The notes under the pieces are model-generated. The model ran no database searches. It was not told where the DNA came from and was given only the letters and a program-made list of their open reading frames with translations. The translations under genes and the position numbers were made by a program. 64,000 nucleotides of DNA, from contig JAYESD010000001.1 in the NCBI GenBank assembly GCA_036927565.1, forward strand, positions 111,023,110 through 111,087,109, read 5' to 3'. This document shows positions 32,766 to 43,294 of the stretch, in pieces. The stretch is from Tuctoria greenei (taxonomy: Eukaryota; Streptophyta; Magnoliopsida; Poales; Poaceae). The first letter of the stretch is position 1. Every line of letters starts with the position of its first letter.

Positions 32766-34264
32766 CGTAAAGCATTGTTCAATATAGAAATTTCATTCAT
32801 AGGATCTTGTAGTTTCTTATCAAGATCATCACAAGTAGAACAATGCAAATCAATTGTAGAACAGCTAGCATTTTTCAAGTTTTTATTATTAAGTGCAGCA
32901 AGCTCTCTGTTCTTTTTAATTTCTAACTCAAGTTTATCAAGTGTGGAGGTGTGTGCACTTCTTCATGACGACAATTGTTCATATATTAAATCACATGAGG
33001 GACATGCATTATCACTAGGAATCAAAGTTTTTAAACGGTTGATTTCAGATTCTAGTGATTCAATTTTAGCAGCACTATCCCTAAGCTTTTTGTCCTTTTT
33101 CCTAACTATAATAGTGGCACGAGAAATAGCATCACACATTTCTTCACAAGTAGGACATACCTCTTGATCGTCGTTGTTGCGTTCGTCCTCCTCCATACTT
33201 GATCTTGACTTGCCCGCCATGAAGCATAAGTTTGCCAAATCATCTTCATTGCTTCCAATGTCCACGTCGCTTGAGCCAACATCCTTGAGTGCGGAGATAA
33301 AACTGCTCACCAATTGACGTCCTGGAAAACCATTCTTTTTCTTCTTATCGTTTGTAGAGGAGTGCTTTGTCCTTGTTTGCTTCTCATCCCGGGAAGTAGG
33401 ACCTGAAAGGTGAGGGCAATCTGAACGAAATTGTCTTGTCTTACCATATTCGAAACATCGTTGAGGTCCGGAGCTTCCTCTCTTTCTAGTTCTCACATTT
33501 TGCAGTGCTTTCGAGAACCTATTAGAGAGAAGCACTAGCTCCTCGTTTGGAAACTCCTCAATCTGTTCAAGGGTTAGAGAGGACAACAAAGCAAGTGTAC
33601 CACAAGATGAAGATTGGCTGGAGCTATGCATATCACGTTGAGAAACAAATGCAAGAGACTTGTTGGGGTTCTTATGTGAGATTATCTCAATTTCATGAGT
33701 TTTCAATGAATAAAGAACATTTAATGTAAGTGTACTCATGACAGTAGATTCACGGATAGATGTGAATTTCATCTCCCAAATAGACATGTCTAATGCACTT
33801 AGTAATTGCCTAGCATTTTCAGCATCTGAAAAAATAACATTGACACTACGCAAGTTGCTGAGAATTTTGTTAAAACGAGCAAAAAGGTCATCAATAGACT
33901 CACCGGGTTACATCTCGAAGAGCATGTATTCTTTCTTGAACATGTCTTGCCTTACCTCCTTGATCATGTTGGATCCTTCATGGTAGTCACAAAGTGCTTT
34001 CCACACATCGTATGCAGATCGGAGATGTGCAACACGGTCGAAGTCGCTTTGAGTTAATCCTTGTATGATCAAGTTTCGAGTGTTGTTGTCGACATCTCTC
34101 AGATTTGTAGCTGTAACTTGATCATTTGATGGCACTTCGTAAGGCTTGTATACCTTCTCCCATATTGCAAAGCCTTTAGCCTGGATGAAGGCTTCCATAC
34201 GTGCCTTCCAAACCTGAAAATCAATACCACTAAAGATACAAGGTTTTGCATAGTATTTCTCCAT
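32766..34264 (-). pseudogene. Gag of copia D, 3'-truncated
   Basis: The start is MEKYYAKPCIFSGIDFQVWK at 34264 on the minus strand, 60 bp after the primer site. The gag core (DVWKALCDYHEGSNMIKE, about 34000) is followed by a frame break near 33905 and then a CCHC-like knuckle in which the third position is altered (CFEYGKTRQFRSDCPH, about 33440). A long coiled-coil tail with CPTCEEMCDAI and CPSCDLIYEQL follows. This layout is that of SIRE/Maximus-type copia gag. The element is cut at about 32766, so protease, integrase, RT and RNase H are missing. The protein would coat element RNA in virus-like particles. Confidence 0.8.
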
Positions 34265-34311
34265 GATGATTAGTCAAAACATGTGCAAATCACAAATATT
34301 AAAGAACCATG

Positions 34312-34323
34312 GCTCTGATACCA
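34312..34323 (-). other. Primer-binding site of copia D (initiator tRNA-Met)
   Basis: TGGTATCAGAGC on the minus strand, two bases after the LTR end at 34326. It fixes the element's orientation as minus. Confidence 0.85.
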
Positions 34324-34325
34324 AT

Positions 34326-35227
34326 TGTAGGATCGAAGAGCACGTGAAAAGCTACCAGAGGGGGGTGAATGGTAGATTAAAACTTTTTCAGCGGACGCAA
34401 TGAAAACCCCTCGGTGGAAAAACGATCCATTAAAGAAATCATGTGTGAGACTAATATGAACGTGTTTCACCGTGACAAAAGTGATAGATATCATAGATAA
34501 TCAAGTCACGAAGACGACACAACAAGAATCACTCAAATCCGTCAAGAGAAACTCAAGTTACGATCGAAAGACCAAACAAAGGTCAATCTGTTCTACAGAG
34601 TAAAAAACAGATTTGTAATCCTGCAAAGAAACTGGTGTAAATCAAAAACCGCAAATCCAAAGACCGTGAAATTTTTACAGATGATAGATAATCATGTTTT
34701 GAAGACAAAAAAAAAATAAACAAGTCAATTGGATCTGTAAAACTCGAGTTATCATAAAGCCACCGAAGAAAGGTAGTGTTGTGCAGAAAACTCGACGAGA
34801 AAAACTTGTATGGAACAAGTCGGATGAATAAGGGACAAAAGTTCCATTAAACTACAATCTTTATTCAATAGAACACAAGAGGAACAACCCCAAAGTCGTT
34901 TCCCACGAGCTCTGGCCTCCCTTGCTTATATAACCAGCCCTTAGGCCAACCCAATCTCAACTAGGACTCTGATCCTACTCAAATCACGAATCGAAACTTT
35001 CCATAACTGCTTAGAACTCTTCTCTACGCAGATGGAAGCAATCTTATGACTTACAAACACTTTAGAAACGTATTCCACATTCCTAAAACAACTCAAATTC
35101 GTGACCCACACAAAATCCTATCATAACCAACTCAAATCTTTCCATATTTGAGTCAAACACGACTCAGCCGCAGCTTGAGTCCATAACCTAGTCGGTTGGA
35201 CCTTTCCGACCAATTCTTTATGTCCAC
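34326..35227 (-). repeat. 5' LTR of copia D, proximal part
   Basis: On the minus strand the LTR ends ...CGATCCTACA at 34326. It matches the copia F LTR (59975-61714) at roughly 85-90% by eye. A minus-strand TATATAA box lies at 34926-34933 and an AATAAA-type signal near 34865. The LTR is interrupted at 35227 by gypsy C and resumes at 48099. Confidence 0.85.
35223..35227. other. Target-site duplication of gypsy C, left copy
   Basis: TCCAC directly before TGTCGGTACC; the partner is at 48099-48103. Confidence 0.92.
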
Positions 35228-36053
35228 TGTCGGTACCCTAAAAACCGTACACCCCCTGAGATTACAAAGATCTCAGGGGAAGGACGACTACTCGAGTTGA
35301 AGACCCTCGGAGGCCCACTTGTCAGACATGACCGGACCAGCTTTTCCAACATGGTTAATCCCTAGGTCGCCACGTGTACTACCAAACCGGAGCTACCGCC
35401 CACAAGGGGGAAGCACCGGACTGAGTACCGAAACGACACCTCCGGACCTAACCCCTGACCGAGAGAAGCTCCGGACCTGACACGTGTCAGGTAGCCCCGG
35501 AGCTTCCTGCTTCCCGCAGCAAGCTCCGGAGCTGCCACGTGTCTAAACATCGGAGCAAGCCGCCTCTAACCTCCGGGAGACCTTGTAACTGCTCCGGATC
35601 TTCAAAGGAGAGCCAAGGATTTCAAGACCTGTTTAAATGTCATTAATACCATATTAATGACACTTAAACGGACGATCTTAACACCTGTAACGGCACTGTC
35701 GAAGCCCGTTACAGGATCATTAACAACAATTAATCGTGTATCAATACTAGTGCCAGGGCCACATGTCGGGCCAGGTAGCTTGTAACGGCCTGTCTTTGTA
35801 CTATAAAAGGACAGGCCGTCAATGCACAGGCGGGACAGACACGGACGGTAGATCATACGTGATAAGCCAATACAACATCAACATCCCCGTGGAGTAGGGT
35901 ATTACGCTCAGGCGGCCCGAACCACGTAAATCCTAGTGTCTCCATTGTTAAACCGCAATTCACCTTCTTGAGTCTCCACGCGCCCACACCGAACTACGAA
36001 CTCCTTCAACACTTTAGCTGTGTCAGGAGATCTGCCGACTCCAACAGTCGACA
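35228..36053 (+). repeat. 5' LTR of gypsy C
   Basis: 826 bp. It contains GCTCCGGA words, a TATA box at 35801-35810 and the downstream transcribed part. Pairs with 47269-48098. Confidence 0.93.
35801..35810 (+). promoter_or_regulatory. TATA box of the gypsy C 5' LTR
   Basis: CTATAAAAGG, about 570 bp into the LTR, is a strong plant TATA box; the same sequence is kept in the 3' LTR at 47846-47855. Transcription would start about 30 bp downstream. Confidence 0.75.
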
Positions 36054-36054
36054 G

Positions 36055-36072
36055 TTGGCGCGCCAGGAAGGG
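36055..36072 (+). other. Probable primer-binding site of gypsy C
   Basis: TTGGCGCGCCAGGAAGGGG begins one base after the LTR end. Similar TTGGCGCGCCAGG sequences follow the LTR of other grass Tat-lineage elements; I do not assign the tRNA. Confidence 0.6.
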
Positions 36073-36093
36073 GGGCGCCTCAGATTTTCGAGA

Positions 36094-39000
36094 ATGGTGA
36101 ACTCCGCGGCTGGATCATCCAATGGCCAACCTGCTGCTCAAGCTGTTGAGGGCAATCCCTCCAACAGGCAGCCACCAGCAGGAGACACTCTCCCACCACC
36201 ACCGTCTTCTCCGGTGAATCGTGCTGGACAACGTGATGGTGCTCTGGCGTCACTGACTGCGTCAGCAAGTCATGACAACCCGGAACATGCGCTCCATGCA
36301 GCGCGTGCTCTTCTCCAACGACCACCACCTCCGGACGCATCTCGAGATGCAATGGAGCAGTGGAGGACCGATGTGGAGCATTTGGTCGCAGCAACGGCCG
36401 AACGCCTCAACAACCAGGGACCTCCTCCTTCCGGACGAGCCCCGTCGCAGCGACGGACTTTGTCTGGGAGACTTGGTCCGCACGTCTCCAACAATAGGAG
36501 ACGTTCTACGTCACAGCAGGTGACATCGTTGCCCTCCGGGGCACGACGTACCCATACGGTATCTAGGCTTTCAACTCATGACCTCCGGGCGGAGTTGGAT
36601 CGCCGATACCTCCAACAGGATGGCCGTGTCCACATCGAGCGTGCTCGTGAAAGACGGGAAGCTCAGGACCTTTCTACTCTGGAGGGAGTAGGAGGAGGCT
36701 GTTCAGCCCTAGCCATGCACCTGCGCATGGTTAGATGGCCACAGAAGTTCCGGCCACACCTGCTGGAAAAATTCGACGGGACTGTCAATCCCGCTGAATT
36801 CCTTCAGATATACTCCACTGCAATCTTGGCAGCTGGAGGAAACGAGGTTGTAATGGCCAACTACTTTCCAGTGGCCTTAACCGGGACTGCCAGGTCCTGG
36901 TTTATGAGCCTTTCACCCAACTCTATCAACAGTTGGGAAGAGTTGTGCCGTCAGTTCACTGCCAACTTCAGGAGTTCATACACCCGACCATGCACTGAAC
37001 TGGATCTTTTTGCGGTCGTGCAAAAAGGGGGAGAATCTTTGCGGTCCTTCATCTAGAGGTTCTCTCAGGTACGCAACACAATCCCTTCTATCTCAAGCGC
37101 TTCTGTCATTGTGGCATTCAGACAGGGCGTACGGGACAAGAAGATGTTGGAGAAGCTGGCGATCAAAGAGATCACCAGCGTCATGGAACTCTTCAGCCTG
37201 GCAGACAAATGTGCCAGAGCTGCGGAGGGCCGTGAAATGCACTCCAAACCAGCCTCGGAGGATCACAAGAAACCCTCTAATGAAGAAGTTGCTACCTCTG
37301 AGGGTGGCAAGAAGAAAAAGAAGACCCACGGCAAGAAGAAGCCGTCGGCCGGTACATCCAACGTTGCAGCTGCTGCAACTCCTGGTGGCCGGGGGCCACG
37401 CCCCGAGAAGCGACCTCGACCGTCTTCCGAAGACGGTGGCAAACCCAAAGTGTGGTGTCCCATTCACAAAACGGGCAGCCACAGTTTGGAAGACTGCCGA
37501 GAGGTCCAAAACCTTGCCGAGCGCTACAGCAAGCGCCGGGAAGGATCTCCTTTCCGACAGAGGGAAGGAAAACAGAAGGTCGGCGAAGCTCCGGCTGAAG
37601 AGGAGTTAGGGTTTCAGGATCCCAAGAAGGTCCTGAAAGCCGTCTACACCTCCGTCGACAACGACTCTGATGTCTCTAACAACGAGCATCGGAAAACCAT
37701 GAACACCATTTTTGGTGGGTCATGGGACATCACCTCCCGTCGCGTCATTAAGACTATGCGGCGGGATATGGCCGCTGTAGCTCCTACAGCTAGACCGGAG
37801 CCACATCGAAAGTGGATGGACACACCCATCACTTTTGATGCTTCAGACTATCCACGAAGCATGGTTGGAGCTGGACAGTTACCTTTGATGGTATCTCCCA
37901 CCATCAATAACATCCAGCTTCATCATGTTATGGTGGACGGAGGTTCGGGACTGAACCTCATAAGCTTTGAAGCTTTTACCAAGCTTCAGCTCCGACCTTC
38001 GGATCTCCAGCCCTCTCGACCTTTCTCTGGAGTAGGTCCGGGGGCCATTACTCCACTCGGAGCTATAACTCTCCCCGTTACCTTTGGGACACGGGAGAAG
38101 TATCGCACCGAGAAGTTGGTCTTCGACGTCGCTCAGATCAACTTACCATTCAACGCCATCTTGGGTAGACCTGCCCTATACAAATTTATGGCAGCTGCTC
38201 ATTATGGATACCTGGTGTTGAAGATGCCAACACCAGTAGGCGTTCTCCGGATCCGCGGAGATCGCACCGCCAGGGTAACTGCTCTGGAGGAGCTCCATGC
38301 ATTAACCACGGCGCAAGAGGAGGACTCCAGACAGGAGCAAGCTCAAAAACCCCCGAGCATTCGTCAACGGGGCTCAACCTCTGCACCACGTGTGCAGCCA
38401 AGCGGCGACACCGACATTCCCGTCAAGGTCGTCCAAATTGGTTCCGATGCTGCTCAAACCACCCGTATATCGGGAGGGTTGAACGACAAATAGGAACTCG
38501 CGCTCATCACTTTCCTCTGGGCTAATGTTGACGTGTTTGCCTGGCAACCGTCACAAATGCCTGGGATCCCTAGGGAAGTGATTGAGCACAATCTGAAGAT
38601 TTACCCCGATGCTCGGCCTGTGCATCAGAAGCCTCGGAAGCAATCCGTAGAGCGGCAGAACTTCATCCGACAAGAAGTGAAGAAGTTGCTCGAAGCTGGA
38701 TTCACCCGAGAAGTCTTCCATCCAAAATGGCTGGCAAACCCAGTCGTTGTGCCCAAGGCCGGCGGGAAGCTTCGGATGTGCATCGACTACACCACACTGA
38801 ATAAGGCATGTCCAAAAGATCTATTTCCACTACCTAGAATAGATCAGATAGTGGATTCCACCTCTGGGTGTGAGTTACTGTGTTTCCTAGACGCATATTC
38901 TGGGTATCATCAAATCAGGATGTCTAGGGAGGATGAAGAGCATACTTCCTTCATCACAGTAGATGGATTGTATTGTTACACAGCCATGCCATTTGGTCTC

Positions 39001-42000
39001 AAGAATGGAGCTTCAACTTTTGTACGAGCTATGTACAAAACTTTTGAAGAACTCATCAGAGAAATAGTGGAAGTGTACGTCGATGACATCGTGGTCAAGG
39101 TCAAGAACAAGGAGTCCCTCTTAGACACCTTGCAGGCTGTCTTCGACAAGCTGCGGGCCACCCGCACGAAGCTAAACCCAGACAAGTGTGTCTTCGGGGT
39201 TAGCTCCGGAAAACTTCTGGGGTTCCTGGTAAGTCACCGGGGCATAGAAGCTAATCCGGCGAAGATAAAAGCCATTGAAGAGATGCGGCCACCAACCCGC
39301 ATCAAAGACGTCCAAAAGTTAACTGGGTGTCTAGCTGCCCTCAGTCGGTTCATATCAAGACTGGCGGAACGGGCGCTCCCCTTCTTCAAGTTGTTGAGGA
39401 AGTCTGTACCATTCCAATGGTCCGAAGAAGCAGAGAAGGCATTCCAAGAGCTGAAACAATTCCTCACCACCCTACCAATTCTGGTAGCTCCAAACCCTGG
39501 TGAGCCTTTGCTACTTTACATTTCAGCTACTGACGAGGTTGTCAGTATGATTCTGGTTGCGGAGAGACCAGAACTATCCCATACTCAGGAATCCAGACCC
39601 CTTCGGGAGTGTCCGGAGGTCCCTGAAAGTGAGTCTGGGTCCCAGCTCCCAGACTCAAATCCACAAGAAGTCACTTCAGAAGACTCAGACCCCTCCGAGA
39701 GGGTCCAAGTCATTTCTGAAGAAGCTCCAGGTTCCTCCAGCCAGAACCCAGAGGTCCCTGAAGAGAATCTGGACTCCTCCGACAGGATCCGGATCAATAG
39801 AGAGGAAGCTCCGGACCCCTCCGGGAGGGTCCGGACCATTCAACGTCCGGTATACTTCATTAGTGAAGTATTACATGAGGCCAAGACTCGATACCTAGAG
39901 GTGCATAAGTTGCTTTATGCAGTTCTTATTGCCTCTAGGAAGCTCCGACACTACTTCCAAGCTCACAAAGTCTCGGTGGTGACCTCTTATCCACTTCGAG
40001 CGATCCTGCATAATCCCAATTCAACTGGGAATATTGCAAAGTGGGCAGCGGAGCTGGCTGAATTCGATCTTGAATTTATTTCAAGACAAGCAATCAAGAG
40101 TCAAGCGTTGGCAGATTTCATGGTGGAATGGACTCCCTCTCCATCAAACCCTGGGGGCCCCAGCAAGCAGAAGACGGAACATCAAGTTCCAACCTTCACC
40201 AAGCCTCATTGGACTCTTTACTTCGATGGCTCCATGCAGAAGCAGGGGGCCGGTGCTGGAATCCTTCTCCTTGCACCGACTGGGGAGAAGGTAAAATACA
40301 TGGTACACCTTGACTTCAAGGCAACCAACAACATGGCGGAGTATGAAGCACTCATCTGCGGGCTAAAGGTGGCACTGTCATACGGTGTGAAGCAATTGCT
40401 TGTCAAAGGATATTCACAGCTCATCATCAAGCAGGTGAAGGGTGAATGCTCCTGCAATAATCTCCAGCTAGCTGCTTACCTCCTTGAAGTCCAGAGGCTT
40501 CAGAAGGACTTTGAAATCCTAGATCTCAACCATGTTCAGCGTGCCCACAAAGCTGAAGCTGATGAACTCTCGACCAAAGCGTCAACCGGAGCTCCAGCTC
40601 CTGACGGAATCTTTGTCCGGAGGTTGTCAAAACCCATAGTTCAGCGTGCCGAACTGAACGAAGGGGGCGAGATCAGCATCCCGAAGCTGACAGTCCCGAT
40701 GGCCCTGTTACCATGGCAGCCATCAAGGGTCGTAGGTGCTGCTGGAAGCTCCGAGCAACCCAGCACGCAAGACTCAAATGCTCAAGTCAGTTCCGATGCA
40801 TGGATCTCGGAGATCCGGAACTACTTGAAAGACAACATCCTTCCTGACGATGATGTATCCGCTGACCATGTAGTCAGATTGGCTAAAAGATACACACTGG
40901 TAGAAGGGGATCTCTACCGGCGCGGTGCCAACGGCATCCTAATGCGGTGCATCACAAGGGAAGAAGGCTGCGAGCTTCTCGCAGAAATCCATGGAGGCGA
41001 GTGTGGGAACCACGCATCTTCCCGCACGCTGGTCGGAAAAGCCTTTCGGCATGGCTTCTACTGGCCTACAGCGCTCCAGGATGCCACTGAGCTGGTAAAG
41101 AAATGCGAAGCATGCCAATTTCATGCAAAGCAAATTCATACACCCGCTCAGCCCTTACAAATGATACCTCCTACATGGCCCTTCGCTGTGTGGGGGATGG
41201 ACATCTTGGGACCCTTCCCAAGAGGCATCGGAGGTTACAAGTTCCTGTACGTCGTCATCGACAAGTTCACCAAGTGGCCGGAAGCAACTCCAGTTGTGAC
41301 GATCAACAAGCAATCTTCTATCAACTTTCTACAATCCATTGTAAGTAGATTCGGAGTCCCAAAGAAGATCATCACTGATAATGGGACTCAATTCACAAGC
41401 TCCGCATTCCAAGGGTATTGCGAAGACCTCGGCATACAGGTTTGCTACGCTTCCGTAGCTCATCCCGCCAGCAATGGCCAAGCTGAGAGAGCAAATGCAG
41501 AAATCCATAAAGGACTCAAAACGCGCACCTATGAGCATTTGAGAAAGCACGGAGCCAATTGGATCGAAGAGCTTCCGCCCACTCTATGGGCCAACAGGAC
41601 TTCTCCAAACCGGTCAACCGGAGAAACACCCTTCTTTCTGGTGTACGGAGCTGAAGCAATCCTTCCTCCGGAAATCACCATGGGTTCGCTCCGGGTCCGG
41701 ACCTTCGACGAAGCCGCGCAGGACCAGCTCCGGCGTGAAGACCTAGACCTCCTCGAGGAGGGAAGGTGCCAAACAGCTGTTCGGAATGCCAGATATCGCC
41801 AGGCTCTACGGCGTTATCACCAGCGGCATGTACACAACCGACAGCTCGAGGAAGGCGATCTGGTGCTACGGAGAATACTATCCAGAGAAGGGCTAAACAA
41901 ACTTCCCCCGGCTGGGAGGGGCCCTTCCGAGTGATCAAAGTATCCCGTCCCGGAAGCGTTCGCTTGGCTACTGAGGATGGGACACCTCTCCCAAATCCTT

Positions 42001-42035
42001 GGAATATCGAGCACCTCCGTAAGTTCTACACTTAA
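36094..42035 (+). pseudogene. Gag-Pol of gypsy C: two amber codons and a late frameshift
   Basis: One reading frame runs from the ATG at 36094 to 41934, interrupted only by TAG at 37054 (after GGESLRSFI) and TAG at 38491 (after GGLNDK). Blocks: gag (36750-37200); a variant knuckle CPIHKTGSHSLEDC (37460); retropepsin VDGGSGLNLISFEAF (37935); RT with MCIDYTTLNKACPKDLFPLP (38777) and YVDD at 39076-39087; RNase H, enlarged by a repeat-built insert (39565-39840); a second archaeal-type RNase H with YFDGSMQKQGAGAGILL (40216) and NMAEYEAL; and integrase with KKCEACQFHAK, WGMDILGPF, ITDNGTQFTS and the NAEIHKG glutamate. Near 41905 an extra C in a run of five shifts the frame; the other frame supplies WEGPFRVIKV and ends at 42035. 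Both ambers replace positions where Gln is expected. Confidence 0.92.
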
Positions 42036-43294
42036 TTCTACGGAGGTGAGTCTTGAGTAACTTGAGATGTATGTTATAGAGTCATTGTACAGAGTCGGGT
42101 AGTTCCTCCGGGAGAGCAGCCGGACCTTTTCCGAAAGGTCTGTAAAGCTCAAGCAGCACTTGTTACAGTCTCCGGACTAAAAGCGTGGCTAACTACCCTG
42201 GGTCAAACGAGAAACCAAGCACACTTAGCCTGGTCCCGTACCCTAAGAATGTACTTGTTTCCCCTGTACCCCGGACCTATAATGAAAGACATCTTCATGT
42301 GAAATAGACTCCACGTGCATTCATTTTGTGCAGGCTTGATATTTTTATTTTTCTCTTTCTTGTCTATAACAGAAACGTGCAATTCTTAAGAAATTTTAGT
42401 TTGACCGGTTTATATACGACTCAAGTTGAATTGTCAGAACTCTTGGATTTAAATATCGTTTATGGCCAACTCGCCTGAAAGCCGCCAAGCCAATCTAGGG
42501 CCCGAGTGCGCTATCGACTTAGCCTGGTCAAGCACCCTAAGTACGCCACTCTACCTACACCCCGGCAGGCCAAAGTAAGGTGGGTCCATGGACAGTTGGA
42601 TCTAAGAGAAAAGACAACGCATCCAGTTGTATTTAAAATCGCGTTCAACTTAAAATTTACTTGAGAATCGTAAACTGCGATGAAATTATAGACAAGGAAC
42701 AAATTTTATCGTTTTTCTTGGCTTAAGTGTGCAGGAAAAATAAAATATACGTTGATGGAGAAAAGCCGGAGCTAAACAAGCTCGGACCCCCTCAAGGGGG
42801 TCAACCATCGGCGCTGAGTAGAAGATGGTGAGAAGACCCAGTACATAGATTATGTTGCCAACATACCAAGTGTTGCTAAAGGTCATTGCCGGAGATACTA
42901 AGCTCCGACACCTTGGAGTACTAACTATCGGCGCTCTACGTGTTGATAGAAGCTATTGCCGGAGCTACTAACCTCCAGCGATGGACAGTACCGGAGCTTC
43001 TAAGCTCCGACAACTTCAGGGGACCTTCACTATCAAAGACTTCAGAACTAAATTCTACAAGTTCGAAGCAAATTCGTCTTCAACAAAACTCTGTATCCTT
43101 TTGGTACATGTTCACAATCAAATTGTGTACATCTACCAGGGGGCCAAGAGAAGATAAAGATGTTGAAGACAAAAAATGAAATTCGCAAAAATTGGGGATT
43201 TCATTTATCTGGAGACAGGAGATTACATCTGGAGACAAGGGAGTACAAAATTGAGGAAGAAGAGAAAATACAAGCGGGAGCTAAAGAGATGATC
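42036..43294. repeat. Repeat-rich spacer of gypsy C
   Basis: Non-coding. A block with CTTAGCCTGGTC, ACCCTAAG and CCTACACCCCGG words occurs at about 42224-42285 and again, diverged, at 42517-42575. A second group with GCCGGAG(A/C)TACTAA and CTCCGAC words repeats at 42885-43015. Tandem repeats in this position are a known feature of Tat/Ogre elements. Confidence 0.6.
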
